Below are positions 11,890-22,899 of a stretch of 64,000 nucleotides of DNA, one piece after another. Position numbers and translations under genes: made by a program. The stretch is taken from positions 1,175,835 through 1,239,834 of the forward strand of contig VXAI01000049.1 of assembly GCA_013399305.1 (NCBI GenBank). Direction: 5' to 3'. The stretch's first letter is position 1. Every line of letters begins with the position of its first letter. Source of the DNA: Rostratula benghalensis. Taxonomy: Eukaryota > Chordata > Aves > Charadriiformes > Rostratulidae. The notes beneath the pieces are model-generated. The model was not told the origin of the DNA, did not search any database, and saw only the letters and a program-made list of their open reading frames with translations.

Positions 11890-12900
11890 AAGAGATTCCA
11901 TGAAACTGTCCAATAGGGCGGCACTGATTAATAATGATTGAGTCTGTAATAACCATGCAAATGTAAACTATTCATTTATTCCAAATACGTATGAATTGGG
12001 AGAATGATATCTCACATAATCTGGTGTTAGTCTATTCACTGCATCATAAAAATTAATTTGTCTAATTAATGACATTAGTCCTTTTATACATGCATAATTC
12101 ATATTAATTGATAGGTCTGCCTAAAAAGAGTACCTTTTGGAAGAAAAATGATCCTATTAGTGCAAGTTTAATCCAAATCAGGGCTGACAAAGCATGGTGC
12201 TTTCAAGGCTTATCTCCAGCTTTGTTAATTGTCATAAGCATTCTAAATTGATTATTCTTACATTAGCATGGGACATTTCATTCATCAATGCTTTGCTGTA
12301 AAGAAAATTTGTCTAATGGATTTGGGTAGTGGCACTAAATAAGTGTGTTGGTCCATTTTTCCACCGTAGCTACAGGGGGATTCAAAGAATATTAATTCAC
12401 TAATACTGAAAAAATTAACAGCTAAAATATATAGAAATATCATACAAAATTAGATTTCTGACACTGAATAATTTTGGTGATATTTCAATAGTAAATGAGT
12501 GTGCACACTAGCACTTTTATTGCTCTTCTGCTTCGCAGATGCCTTGATAAACAGCCAATGTTAATATTTCTTATGAGCGATGTTGCTTCACCTTCCAGGG
12601 CCACAGGGGCACGAAGTCTAGGATAAATTAGTTAAGTATGCATTTTAAGGAGCTGCTCGGAGGAACAAAAATTATAATATAGTCAGGCTTTATAACGTAC
12701 AGCCTTATAGTTAGCATTTTAATAATTCATTTGCAGATGATCACATTTGCTATTGGTCAATGAAAGAGTTCAGACGCAGACTGAGACTCTATAGAAACAA
12801 GTGAATTTTAAAATGTTTGTTGCCCTCTCTGCCCATTAGGCTACGGTTCTGATTTAAAAAAATATATTCATAAACCCAGTAAATAACAATCTTTAGAAAT
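11890..12900. promoter_or_regulatory. Candidate conserved non-coding block 1
   Basis: This is about 1 kb of unique, repeat-free AT-rich DNA with closed reading frames and unusually dense homeodomain-type cores. Examples are TAATAATGATTG near 11930, an exact octamer ATGCAAAT at 11955-11962, TAATTAATGAC near 12062, CATATTAATTGATAGG near 12101 and TAATAATTCATTTGCAG near 12720. Long unbroken stretches like this resemble the ultraconserved enhancers that surround developmental transcription factor genes in vertebrates. That reading is inference, because conservation cannot be tested here. The alternative is ordinary AT-rich desert. Confidence 0.35.
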
Positions 12901-13049
12901 TCATCTGGTTTGTGCTCAGAACAGGAGGGATTGACTTTCAAAAACTACACTCCCTTTATAAGTATTGGCTCTTGGCAAACGCAGTGCCCTTTATGTGCAC
13001 TTTTTATGATACTCCGGTTTCTTTTCCCCATTCACCTGATCTTTGTTTG

Positions 13050-13350
13050 TCTTGCACTCTCTAGCATTCTGTTAATCACTGGAAGCCACTGCGGAATCAT
13101 ATCTGTGGCAGTGCCAAGAATTTCAGGAAGCTTTTTATAGCACTTTGCAATGGAAGGCATGCATCATAAAATGAATGGGGAGGAAGGGCAGATGCTGTCC
13201 AATAGCAGTTAAAGGCCTGTTCTCTCCAATTCTCTAATCAGTTCATATTTTTCCACTTTGTTGAGCCTATCATTGCACAGCAATCCATAAAATGGGGCCG
13301 TGCTTGACCTCCATTGCCTTTGCTACGCTTGAAAAGTATCCATGAAGGAA
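13050..13350. promoter_or_regulatory. Candidate conserved non-coding block 2
   Basis: This unique stretch has mixed composition. It contains repeated CATAAAATG motifs (CATCATAAAATGAATGG near 13161, CCATAAAATGGGG near 13286) and a TTTTTATAGCACTTTG segment. An open frame of 76 codons overlaps its start but shows no domain. The texture is that of a non-coding element and not an exon. Low confidence; an alignment would settle it. Confidence 0.27.
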
Positions 13351-16300
13351 ACAAAAATGCTTTTCCCTATTTCCATCCATCTCAGTCTTGGTCAGAAGGC
13401 GTAGATTAACACTTGAGTTTAGCCTAGGAGTTTGGAGGTTCATCCTGTGCTTGTTCAGAGCATGGGATTCTCAATGCCAAAGTGGTTTCTATGCCTGTGC
13501 TGCTTTATCTTGGCTTTCTAGTGATATGGGGCAGTTTGGAGACGTTTTGGTTTGGTTTGGTTATTTCAAACACTCTCAAAAAGAGATCAGAGGTTGTGAT
13601 CTTTGTGTTGTATCATCAGATGCTCCTTCAGTCAATGTGAGTAACAGATAAAAAAATGCACCTGAACAGCTGGCTAGGCTATTCTCTGTTCTTCAGACAC
13701 AAAACTTAGATAAAAATGGGCAGGGTTGGTTTGAATTGAGTCCTCCAGGGAGGGTTTTTACTCTTGCTGATGAATTTTATGTGGGAAGTGCTCTGTTTGT
13801 CTGTAATAAAACCCTGACGGTTATATTGTAATCGTACAGCGTAGGATGGCTCTTCAGTTTGCACCAGGCCAGGAATCAACAAAACCCCAGGCCTCATGTT
13901 ACTCCCATTACAATGCAGACACTTGGGGAGTTACTGTTCAGGTGGAAACAGCGTGGCAAGGACCACCTTTTTGCTTGCCTCTGCTGTGATCCTGTCTCAT
14001 TTCAGAAATAAACAGGATAACCTCAGTTTCATTAGAAATATGTATCCTAAGACTGTAAATCTGATTTCTATATAAAACTGTACTTAGAATCTACTAAAAA
14101 CCCCCTGTACTCTTTGCTGTCTTCATTTATCACCTCTGACTTAGACCCAGTCTGATTTCTAAATTATATATCCTAATAACCGAAGCTAGGATGGATTGCA
14201 CCTTCTCGTTTATATCCATTCCTGTGGTCTAAAAAAAATCCCTTTGTTCCGATCTTGACTGGTTTTTCACATCCATTTTTAATCCATATGCCAAGCATTC
14301 TCCATAGGGTTCAAATTTCAGTGAAAAAGGAACACTTCCGAAAGTTGTTCAGTTTGGTTTACAGTAGACAATGTTTGGGAAAGACAGAGATATTCCATAT
14401 CCCAAAACTAAAATATACCAGATGTGCAGCTTTATTCTGGTTAAAAACAGATCAGAAAAAAACCCATATATAATATTCTTTGTTTCCTAAAAGTAATTTA
14501 ATATTGCTTTCAACAGAGAATACGATACTCCAATTTTATATAGTAAAAATGGAAAAGCTATATATCTGTGATAAAGAAGGAAATGAAAACAAATGACCTG
14601 TGTTTAAAATCCAATAAAATTCAACAAATACCTTCATGTCTGATATTAGTTGAATACATACTTCCAAGTCACGTAAGAATTAATTACTGTTTGAGTAATG
14701 TCATTTACCAGTGCCTGCATTTAACAGATTCCTCAGGTTGACACGGGAGTCTGGTAATTTTTATTATTTTAAAATGAATGGAACTAACAGGTTTTTACTG
14801 GTCATTCAAGGAAGTATTATTGGGTTCCAGTATGCCTCTCATGTGCTCTGAGTTTGAAGGATAAAAAGCAAAGGGGTACTTTTTCTCATTAAAACACAAC
14901 AGTGAAATGAGATACTCCCGTCTTCTTCCTTTACACCACAAGAAGCAGAACACAATATTTCCTCCAAATGCTTTTGTTTGCGAGGGGCTTCCTGTAAGTT
15001 TGATTGTTTTAGGAGACAGGATAAAGGAGGAGTAGTTGAACTTGTTGGGAGATGTTTAATGATCTTATAGTTATCTTGGAAGTGTCTGCAAGACATTGTT
15101 TTCTCGGGCTGAACAAGAAGAGGCTTTTAAAATTCACTCACCTTCAGATATTAGACTTCGGGCAACGACTGAAGCACGAAACCTACACAGACTGAAAATA
15201 CATCATCTACAAAATTCCTTTTCCTTGTCCATATCTTCTTTTAGAGTGAGCTCAGGCTGCCTGAGGTACCCTCTGTGTTCTCCACAGCCTTCTTGCCTTT
15301 CGTAGGAGACACGTGTGTGTAAGCGTATATATTGCTGCCCTTAGATTTCCAACGGTGACTAGGGTTTTGGAAACTGAGGTTTTGAATGCTACTGGGTCAG
15401 CTGGTTCCAACTTTAAAATCTCAGCCATGAAATTCACGTCCTGTTACAAATTCTGCCTGCAATGTTTAGAGATGTTCATATTTGGGGGTTTTATTCTAGT
15501 CTTTTATTTGGTTATAGTTCCTGCAATGGCAGGAACAAATAAGATTAAGGAACCAAAACGATTCAGATGTTTTTTCCCAAGTCTGTCCCCCCATTGAATA
15601 AAAAGCTAAACCCTATCCTACAAGATTTGTGTTCCCAGTGAGTGTCTATGACAAAACCAAAGAATTGACTGTGGAACAGAGACCTTACTTGATAAATCTA
15701 TGCTCCAAATGCCTGATGTCAACTCTGTATGACATCTGTCTGGCAGTGCATGCTAAATCCACACAAAGTCCTCTTCCATAAGCATTTTCAGAAACACTTT
15801 TTGCAGGATTGTAACTAATACTGGCTAAACAAAAAAAAATCAAATGGACATGTACTTCCCAGAAATACATGGCTTGGGACGCAGCCTTGTGGCTTTCTAG
15901 ATTTATCAACCAAGAGAGGGAAGGAAAAGCCATGTGTTCTGCTGTATAGGGTGCCCCATCCCTGTATGAATCTATAGACATGGGAGGTAATGACCAGGAG
16001 AATTATGATAGAGAACAGCATTGTGCCTAGAGAAGAAAACACCAAATAATCTCCTTCTTCTATGTTTATAAAGCCTTTGTCTCCAAACCCCCACAACTTC
16101 TCATTTTATTTGGAATGAGGCAAGAGAAAGGAATAAGAATAGTTCATGTTCTGCTTTCTGCTCTCCAAAAGTTAATCCTGAAGAAGGAACCTCTGAAGAT
16201 CTTATTTGCATCCCACCCAGCTCAGAATATCAGTAGTAGTTCTCACAGCACAGCTCTCTGCAACGCTTTGATTTAACAAGACTTGGCTCAGGTTCCAAAC

Positions 16301-16800
16301 GGGGAGAGCCAGCAACCGGCTGCCTCCCACTCTGTCTTTTTTATTCCCCATTCTTCCCCAAAATGAATCGCCTGTGGACTGGTGAGAGGGAAGCGACTGA
16401 GCAGCCTCGTATAGAGCATCTTCCTCTGCAGCCTCACAGGTTGTCTGTGGCTGTTATTTTAGGCTTTCTGGATTGAAACAATGACATTTCAGAAAACCAG
16501 GGGTGATAGCAATGCAAAATCGCTTATGGATTATATAAATGAATTATGTTAAATTTGAAGTTTTCCAATAATCTCCTAAATTCCAAACAGCAGGTTACTG
16601 CTGGTGATTTCCTTGGGGCCAGCAGATTGGGAATTCTAGGAAGGATAGCCTTTAGTGGGTTTTGTTGTACTTTTTTTTCTTTTTTACTATGTCATTTCAC
16701 TACAGTTCTAATTTTGAGCCATCAGAACACAATGAAATCTGCTTGTCAGAAACAGAGCGTGGCGTGGCAAAGCAACGCAGCGGCTCTTGTGGACATCAGG
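13351..16800. other. Unique non-coding DNA
   Basis: No gene or dispersed repeat is recognised. Frames of up to about 98 codons occur on both strands around 15.3-16.1 kb, without domains, and two of them overlap one another antisense. A compact hairpin lies at 15517-15536. The part 16250-16440 is slightly GC-richer. I found no splice-site-bounded frame. Confidence 0.5.
15517..15536. other. Perfect hairpin (8-bp arms, 4-nt loop)
   Basis: GTTCCTGC (15517-15524) pairs with GCAGGAAC (15529-15536) across AATG. Flanking ATTTG and CAAAT add a few more pairs beyond a bulge. The geometry resembles a small cruciform or RNA stem-loop, but there is no T-run to suggest termination and no gene nearby. It is recorded as structure only. 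Confidence 0.6.
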
Positions 16801-17640
16801 CTATTGCTTTAGCATATGACATGCCAATTACACCATGCTCTGCTACAAATTAGTGATGCCACGTCTCACCCTATGAGGATAATTATGAAGTGCTGCTGCA
16901 GATAAAGGGCATCATGTGAGCAAATGTTTACCATCATCCAGAAGGAGATAAAAGGTTTGCATTATCCAGGAGACAATCAGATTTTCTCTGTCCCGGCCCT
17001 AAACGAAATATCAACTTCTAATATCTTGATGAAAGATTGTCTTTCCCGTGTTTCCCCCCCTCCCCCGTTCCTTTGTGAAGCAATTTCAAAGTAAACAATG
17101 GCCTACCACCAAATAAGAGTTTACTAAGAATAAAAATTGAATTTGGTCTGCCTGTTGACAAGCTGATTGATTTGTGAGCTCTTATGACTGAATCCTCTCC
17201 TAAATGCGCTCTCATTTATCATGTGTAAGATTGTTTCGGAATCAATACCAGCTTAACACAGAAGCATTTCTGCCATGGACATTTTGAAAACAACTTGCCT
17301 TCTCAATGCTGCTGCTAATTTTTTCAGGCAGAATTATCGGAACAGTTTAATTGCGCTTCACAAGTTAGCACATGCTTATACCAGGTTCTGCTTTGAAAGG
17401 ATGATTTTCAAAGTAACTTCTATATATCATCTTTTTAAGAGCACAAAAATAGATTAAAATTGGATTTTCCTTCCTCTTCTAATGGGGAAATCAGATCGAA
17501 CTTTCTGTGGTTGTTAAATGTGCCCTTTGAAAACCCATTTTCCAAAAATTGGATTTCTTAAATTAGCTTTTTAACATAATTATTAGCATTCTATTGGAAT
17601 AAATAGCAGAAAGCAGTCTGGGAGAAAGCCTGCTTGTGTA
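16800..17640. promoter_or_regulatory. Candidate conserved non-coding block 3
   Basis: This repeat-free block contains GATA-like AGATAA sites (near 16899 and 16947), AGGATAATTATGAAGTGCTG near 16876, TAACATAATTATTAGCATTC near 17572 and other TAAT cores, interrupted by a C-rich tract at 17045-17066. The frames present (60-65 codons) are unconvincing. It has the look of clustered enhancer sequence. The claim rests on motif density and lack of other explanation, not on comparison. Confidence 0.32.
17045..17066 (-). other. G-quadruplex / i-motif candidate
   Basis: C tracts CCC (17045-17047), CCCCCCC (17054-17060) and CCCCC (17062-17066) give, on the minus strand, four G3 tracts when the seven-base run is split around one base. 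It is a marginal G4 pattern. Confidence 0.35.
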
Positions 17641-17817
17641 CCTGTTCCTTTTCTTCCCCACGCTTGCAAGAGTTTAGAGGTCCTTTTCTTGATTAAACGC
17701 CCATAAATTATATTTTAAGTGACGAAGGGCTTTAAAATCAAATACAGTGCAAGGAATGGAGGAATGAGGAAAGAGAAGAACACGGTGGGAAGGTTGAGAG
17801 CTCTGCAGGTATTACCA

Positions 17818-18455
17818 TCATAGAATGGTATACCCTCTAGGGTCATCCAGTCCAACCTCCCCTCAGTCAGCAGGGACACCCCCAACCAGAGCAGGTTGCC
17901 CAGGGCCTCCTCCAGCCTCCCCTTGAAGATCTCCAGGGAAGGGGCCTCAACCACCTCCCTGGGCAACCTCTTCCAGTCTTCCAACACCCTCAGAGTAAAG
18001 AACCTCTTCCTAATATCCAACCTAAATCTGCTCTTCTCCAGCTTGAAGCCATTGCCCCTCGTCCTGTCACTGCAGACCTTTGTCAACAGACCCTCCCCAG
18101 CCTTCCTGTAGCCCCTTCAGGTACTGGGAGGCTGCTCTGAGGTCTCCCCAGAGCCTCCTCTGCTCCAGGCTGAACAACCCCAGCTCCCTCAGCCTGTCCT
18201 CGGAGCCAAGGTGCTCCAACCCCTCGATCATTTTCCTACTCTGGGCCTGCTCCCTCATGTCCATGTCCTTCCTCTACTGAGGGCTCCAGTCCTGCTCACA
18301 GGACTCCAGGTGAGGTCTCACCAGAGCAGAGCAAAGTGGCAGAATCACCTCTCTGGATCTGCTGGCAACCCTTCTTTTGATGCAGCCCAGAATGTGACTG
18401 ACCTTCTGGCCTGCAAGTGCCCCCTGCCTGCTCATGTCCAGCTTCTCATCCATGA
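17818..18455 (-). mobile_element. CR1 LINE 3' fragment, longest copy (subfamily A, copy 2)
   Basis: This antisense CR1 fragment of about 640 bp begins TCATAGAATGG (terminal 8-mer complement). It runs through the same block as the 3.9 kb copy (CAGCAGGGACACCCCCAACC onward), then further 5' into the polymerase: TTGAAGCCATTGCCCCTCGT, CTGAACAACCCCAGCTCCCT and CAGAGCAGAGCAAAGTGGCA. It stops being CR1-like near 18455. This covers about the last 200 codons of CR1 ORF2 plus the short 3' UTR. The endonuclease and catalytic reverse transcriptase core are missing. It is almost identical to the 3.9 kb copy where they overlap, with nine differences in roughly 165 bases by eye. Confidence 0.95.
17830..18455 (-). 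pseudogene. CR1 ORF2 (polymerase) C-terminal remnant, frameshifted
   Basis: Read on the minus strand, the CR1 polymerase tail appears in three consecutive pieces in different frames. The first contains [19 protein letters not shown] (upstream of about 18274), the second DRLRELGLFSLEQRRLWGDL (about 18067-18264), and the third SDRTRGNGFKLEKSRFRLDI and the terminal PSLEIFKGRLEEALGNL (below 18086). Two frame breaks therefore separate what is one continuous frame in intact CR1. No catalytic domain remains. It is a fossil of reverse-transcriptase-encoding DNA and is not expected to be translated. Confidence 0.85.
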
Positions 18456-19211
18456 ATGGCCATAACATGCAGTTCTGCCAGTGCAGAAAGATGGAGCGTG
18501 TCCCAGCTCGGCTCTGCTCAGTCCCTCCCGCCATAGGGCAGGGAGAACCAGCAGCAATGGGAGCAAAGCTGGTGCAAACTGGGAAGAGCAGAAGTGGGTC
18601 ATGCTGCCAGCCAGGGGGGAAGACTGGGGAAAAGGAACACCTGGTGCCAGTTATCTTCCACTGCCTTCTGCCATCAGTAGGATTTTTCATCCATGTTTAC
18701 AGCTTCAAACAGTACTCGTACGGCGGGATCGGTTTGGGAAATGATTGAGAGGTTTGTTCACCCTCCAGTTTCATTCTGAACCCTGAAGGAGAGACCTCTG
18801 TTGAGCCCATTTGAATTTGGTCTCCTGAAGGACTTCCCCCCAGACACTCCTGTTTGTGGTCTCAGATGGTGCCGATCCTCCCAGCTGAGCTCGGTGTTTA
18901 TTCTGCCTCTCTGCGTCAGGAGCCCTCGCCTCAGTTCACCCTGGGAGGCGCTGGGCTATCGACACCTCCAGAAAAGGGCCGTGCTGCCACTTAGGAGCAT
19001 TCCCACAGCAAGTCTATCAGAAATTGTTTTCTGAATTGTGTGAGTGCTCAAAAAAACTTTCCGGTTCCACCTTGATTTTCAGATTTTTAGATTTCTGCTG
19101 AGTGTGGTGCCTACACTGAGTATACATTCCATCTCCTCTTAGATCAAGATGGTTTTCTGTAGCTTTAATTAGCGCAAGACGCTATCATATGATTGATTTC
19201 TATGGTGTCAT
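18456..19211. other. Moderately GC-rich unique DNA
   Basis: No gene is recognised. Overlapping frames of 77-104 codons exist, some running on from the CR1 above, but none shows a domain. Composition is richer in G and C than the downstream DNA, with few CpG, so it is not a CpG island. It could be degraded repeat that I cannot name. Confidence 0.45.
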
Positions 19212-19329
19212 GGCTAGGATGGGGCTTGGAGCAACCTGCTCTGGTGGGAGGTGTCCCTGCCCAGGGCAGGGGGGTCAGAACTGGATGTTTTTAAGGTCCC
19301 TTCCAACTCCAACCAGTCTGTGATTCTGA
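19212..19329 (+). mobile_element. CR1 LINE 3' fragment (subfamily B, copy 2)
   Basis: This is a sense-strand CR1 3' end of only about 118 bp. It has GGATGGGGCTTGGAGCAACC, then CTGGTGGGAGGTGTCCCTGC, the CCAGGGCAGGGGGG block, TTTAAGGTCCCTTCCAACTC and the terminal GTGATTCTGATGG that represents the CR1 tail. It is severely 5'-truncated. It matches the complement of the copies at 8.5 and 31.2 kb and the sense copy at 57.0 kb. Confidence 0.92.
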
Positions 19330-22101
19330 TGGAAAATAAAAAACCAAAGTAGTCCAAGTGCTAAAACAGCTGAAGATACTTTTAGGTGATTGATACTGGA
19401 CAAAATGATCATAAAGAGACAACAAGAGAATTAAGCATTTAAATAAACATGATTATTACCGTGCTGTGCAGTATAGATTTGAAATAGTTCTGGGGTTCAG
19501 CTGGGGTTAACTGGTGCAGACAAACCCTACATGTTTCCTAGAAACAATTATAAATTTCTTAAAAAGTTTCTACTTCGTGCTGAATAAGTAAACGCTCAGC
19601 CATCATTCTCAAAAGGAGTAGTATTTTTTATGAAATATCTGTAGCCACCTATTTTTGTGGCATGAAGTGCTATTAGGGCTTACCTCAGAGTGGGAGATGA
19701 TGATAATGTATACATGCAGACAGATAAATGATTCAATTCTTGCTTACAAGCCCAGCTGACAGTGATTGCTTATGCTCATTTCCTTTATGCACACCATGTA
19801 GACCAGGAAACTCCAGGTTTCGTGGCCTTTCATGTTCTCCAAAGTAAATCAGTCACTCACATAATAATTATTAATTATTTCATGTTGGCAGACTGTTGTA
19901 CTGGTTTATGACAGTTGAAAGTACCATAAAAAATGAAAAAAAAAAAAAAAAAAAATGCAACAACTGATAAAACACATTGCAGCTCCAGTGATAGCATAAA
20001 TAATTACCAGCTGTTTGCAAATAACTAGCCAGGTAAATTGAGATATTTGTATTTGAGACTGAGCTCGCTGCAGTCCAAACCTTCAGCTTTGCAGATTAAG
20101 AAGCTGAAGGTACGCAACAAAGGTTTTGGTTCATGTTACAGTGGATTTATCCAGGTCATATTTGGGTCTCTACCCTGTATATTAAGAACATATGTGGTTA
20201 AACTTTTATTATGCAAGATATTCACCAGTCGGTTGTGAATTTCTTGCGTTGTGCTGACTCCAATATTTAATTTCAACTTCAGCCCTCTCAGAGCTGCGGT
20301 GTTTGGAATATTTCTGATTTTAATCTGAGCTCTCTATCCTGCTGTGCTTTCAAACTGGACCCCTAATCACCTAGCTGAGCTGAACTTTTCATCTGGGGAA
20401 GGCTGCGAGGTATCCCAGCCCAAGATCAAATACTCTCAACCGCTGTGCAGCGTGGAAGTGAGCCAAAGCCATCACCAAAGGCCTTGTGGAAAAGGAAAGG
20501 AGGCGGTGGTGTTCTTCATGTGTTTCTCTGCGAGGAAGCTCCTCCCGAGCTGCTGAACTGGGGGTATCTGGGGGTGAGGCATGGCCTCTCTGAACAAAGT
20601 CCCGGTACAGAGGGGGCAGTTGCTGGCTGTGATGGGTTTTTCCTCAGCACCAAGGTAGAGAAGAAGCAGGCCAGTGCGGGGCTCGTGGGGTGTTCCCAGC
20701 ACTGTGAGGTCTGTGAGAACTGACCCTGCCATCTCAGCCTTCCCGGGGACTGCCCACCCCATCACCTGTTCTTCCCTGCTACTAAATGCTCTCCCAAGGG
20801 GGTTGATGAGGTGGAGTGGAGGCACAGGGAAGGTGCTTGGTCTCTGCTTTAAAGAGCTGGGATGAGCTTCTGCGGTTAATGCCTTATCAGGTGCTAGAAA
20901 AGTAGTTTTTATTTGGAGGATCCGCTCATGCTGCTGGATGCCCCAGGAAGAACTGGAAATGACAAATGTACTCTTGATCTTGGTTTGATAAGTTTCTTTT
21001 CTTTCTCCATTCCTTTTCTTTCCCTGACTCTTTTAAAACATGATGTCGTGTTTGTATGGTCCCTGTACCAGAGTCGGAGTGCTGAGCTCTCGTGATACCC
21101 ATGTAGTAATGCTTGTGCTCTTGTCCACACTGCAGAGCATTCTCTGTTCCTCTGAGTGCTTCAGCTGTTAGCAACAAGCCACCCCGGGCTTTTCTCCTTA
21201 AAAAAGGTCCACAAAGAAGAAATGAATTGTGCTACGAATCATATGGACATTGCATATTAGTACTCCAGCATTATTTTTAAGTGAAAAGTTTCTACAAAAA
21301 ATACAAATACCTTTTAAAAAAAACCCCAAAAACTAGAAATTACCATAATATATCACTATAATCAGGAAGTTTATTCATTTATAAACATATCTTATCTTTA
21401 GCATCTCAGTCATATGCAAGTGAGTTATCATTGTTTGTATTGTGTAGATGACTCATTTCCTTTTCAAGGATGTGCAAATCATATGTCATATACAGTATCT
21501 GACCTTTCTTCTTCCAGTGTCTACAGGCCACCATTTGATTATTCCAGGCAATGCTTACAGTCATGATAACAATGTCAAGGAAAACAGCACTGAAGGGAAA
21601 AAAGCCCCAAAAGTCCCTTAAGGGTGATGGATATTAAATGCATGCAAAATTAAAATATTACTGCAAAAGCAATACTGAGAAAAGCTTAAAATAATAGTAG
21701 TAGAGATCACTTGGAAATGAGGAACAGCATGGGGAAAAGAGCAGTGTGGAGCAAACTGACTAAGAAATCTGAGTTTCTTGCAGACGAATTTCCAAACATG
21801 AAAAGACTGCCCTGTGAAAATGTTGATTCGAACAGGGAGGCTGCAACCAAGAAGGCAGACCCTGCTCCCGCACTGCGGAGCTGCCGATTGCAAATCAGAC
21901 AATGTCCTGTCATGATTCCCCCCAGAGTGCTGAAGTGCTAATCCATCCGTGTCAGTGGATGTCTCCTGTAACACCTTTGAAGGGGAAAGGGGTAAAGGGG
22001 TACCCTTTTAGAGTTTTGCCTTTTTCCACGTCTCTTCTCTAACCGCTGTCATTTGCAATGCTGTGAGCCTACCAAAAGTAAACCTTCAGAGGTGCCTGGC
22101 C
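19330..22101. other. Unique non-coding DNA
   Basis: No gene is recognised. The part 19.6-20.1 kb is AT-rich, with a 20-base A run and an AATAATTATTAATTATTTCATG-type cluster near 19863. The part 20.3-20.9 kb is richer in GC with overlapping chance frames of up to 117 codons on both strands. A pyrimidine-rich stretch occupies about 20992-21033. None of the frames carries a recognisable motif. Confidence 0.5.
19936..19955. repeat. Poly-A tract (20 A)
   Basis: This is the longest A run in the window. It is not preceded by any recognisable retroposed sequence. Simple repeat, likely length-polymorphic. Confidence 0.9.
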
Positions 22102-22196
22102 TCACAGAATCACAGGATGCTATGGGGAAAGAAGGGAGCTCTGGAGATCATCTGGTCCAACCCCGTCCCAAAGCAGGTCCATCCAGAGCAGGAACA
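22102..22196 (-). mobile_element. Short CR1 3' fragment (third subtype)
   Basis: This starts TCACAGAATCACAGGATGCT, the complement of CR1 terminal 8-mers. It continues with GGAGCTCTGGAGATCATCTG and GTCCAACCCCGTCCCAAAGC, then fades near 22196. The GGAGATCATCTGGTCCAACC signature differs from both other CR1 groups in the window, so it marks a third subfamily. It is antisense and non-functional. Confidence 0.85.
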
Positions 22197-22890
22197 TACC
22201 CCAAATCTAACACTGCATCTTTTGGGGTGTCAAGTGTTGGCAGAGCATAAGGTGCAGAACAGGAAACACCCAAAGTCACTCGGTAATGGGTGTCTGCGAG
22301 AGCCAACCGCAGAATATGCAGGTTGTGTTGCCCATGGTACCAAACCCAACCTGAGCGCTGCAGCAAGTGCCAGAAAAGGTTAGGAGCTGCAGTGTAACGC
22401 TAAGCCATGAAGGGAGCCAGCTCTGGTCAGGAGCTCGAGGTGTACAACCCGGGGGGGTCTAGGAAAGCTCACCCAGTTTGCCTCTGTGCCATGCAGAGCA
22501 GGGAGGACACTGGCTGTGCTGGCGGCGTGGCTGGGTGTGCTTGGGGTGGTGGGGGGTCAGCTTGGTTGGCTGCACTCAGACTGGCCCCCGGGAGTGCTGC
22601 TGTGTCCCCTCAGGGGTTAGTGTGTGACATGGCCTCCCTACCCCAGGAGACAGTGTTGTCCCTAACCTTGCAGGGGGTTCCTGCTCCCCGCTCCTCTTTA
22701 CAAGAATTGTTTTCCAAAGGGCAACTTCTGTTATTCTTGAATATCTTTTAACTTCATTTCCATTCTTCTGACTCATTCTGTTTTGGTGGAAAATCTGTAT
22801 TCTTTTTTGTATAAAATCTCTGTTTATGACATGTGTCAGGATAGCATATAAACTCCTGCTGAATCCCACCTGTACTTTTAATCTTCTTGG
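22197..22890. other. GC-rich unique patch
   Basis: Roughly 22430-22700 is the most G-rich unique patch in the window, with CCCGGGGGGG and TTGGGGTGGTGGGGGGTC. A 114-codon plus-strand frame and a 97-codon minus-strand frame overlap here. Both are compositionally driven and show no domain. It has few CpG dinucleotides, so I do not call an island or promoter. Confidence 0.45.
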
Positions 22891-22899
22891 AACTAGAGT

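Larger units (their letters stand above)
8743..11890. other. Unique non-coding DNA with homopolymer tracts
   Basis: No gene is recognised. Visible structure is a 14-base A run (9407-9420), a 16-bp palindrome of homeodomain cores (9839-9854), a 12-base C run (10098-10109), a G-rich block with five G tracts (10711-10742), and a possible scrap of old CR1 at about 10846-10880. Overlapping frames of about 65-107 codons on both strands at 11.54-11.95 kb are best explained by chance. Confidence 0.5.

Noticed and set aside
17715..18690. Several minus-strand frames that could be annotated as host genes
   Set aside because: Their conserved parts are the end of the CR1 polymerase. The remainder runs into unrelated flanking DNA.
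19936..19955. Tail of a processed pseudogene or SINE
   Set aside because: No gene-derived or SINE-like body precedes the A run, and no flanking duplication was seen.
22430..22700. CpG-island promoter
   Set aside because: The patch is G-rich but has few CpG dinucleotides, and no transcript start or gene lies beside it.
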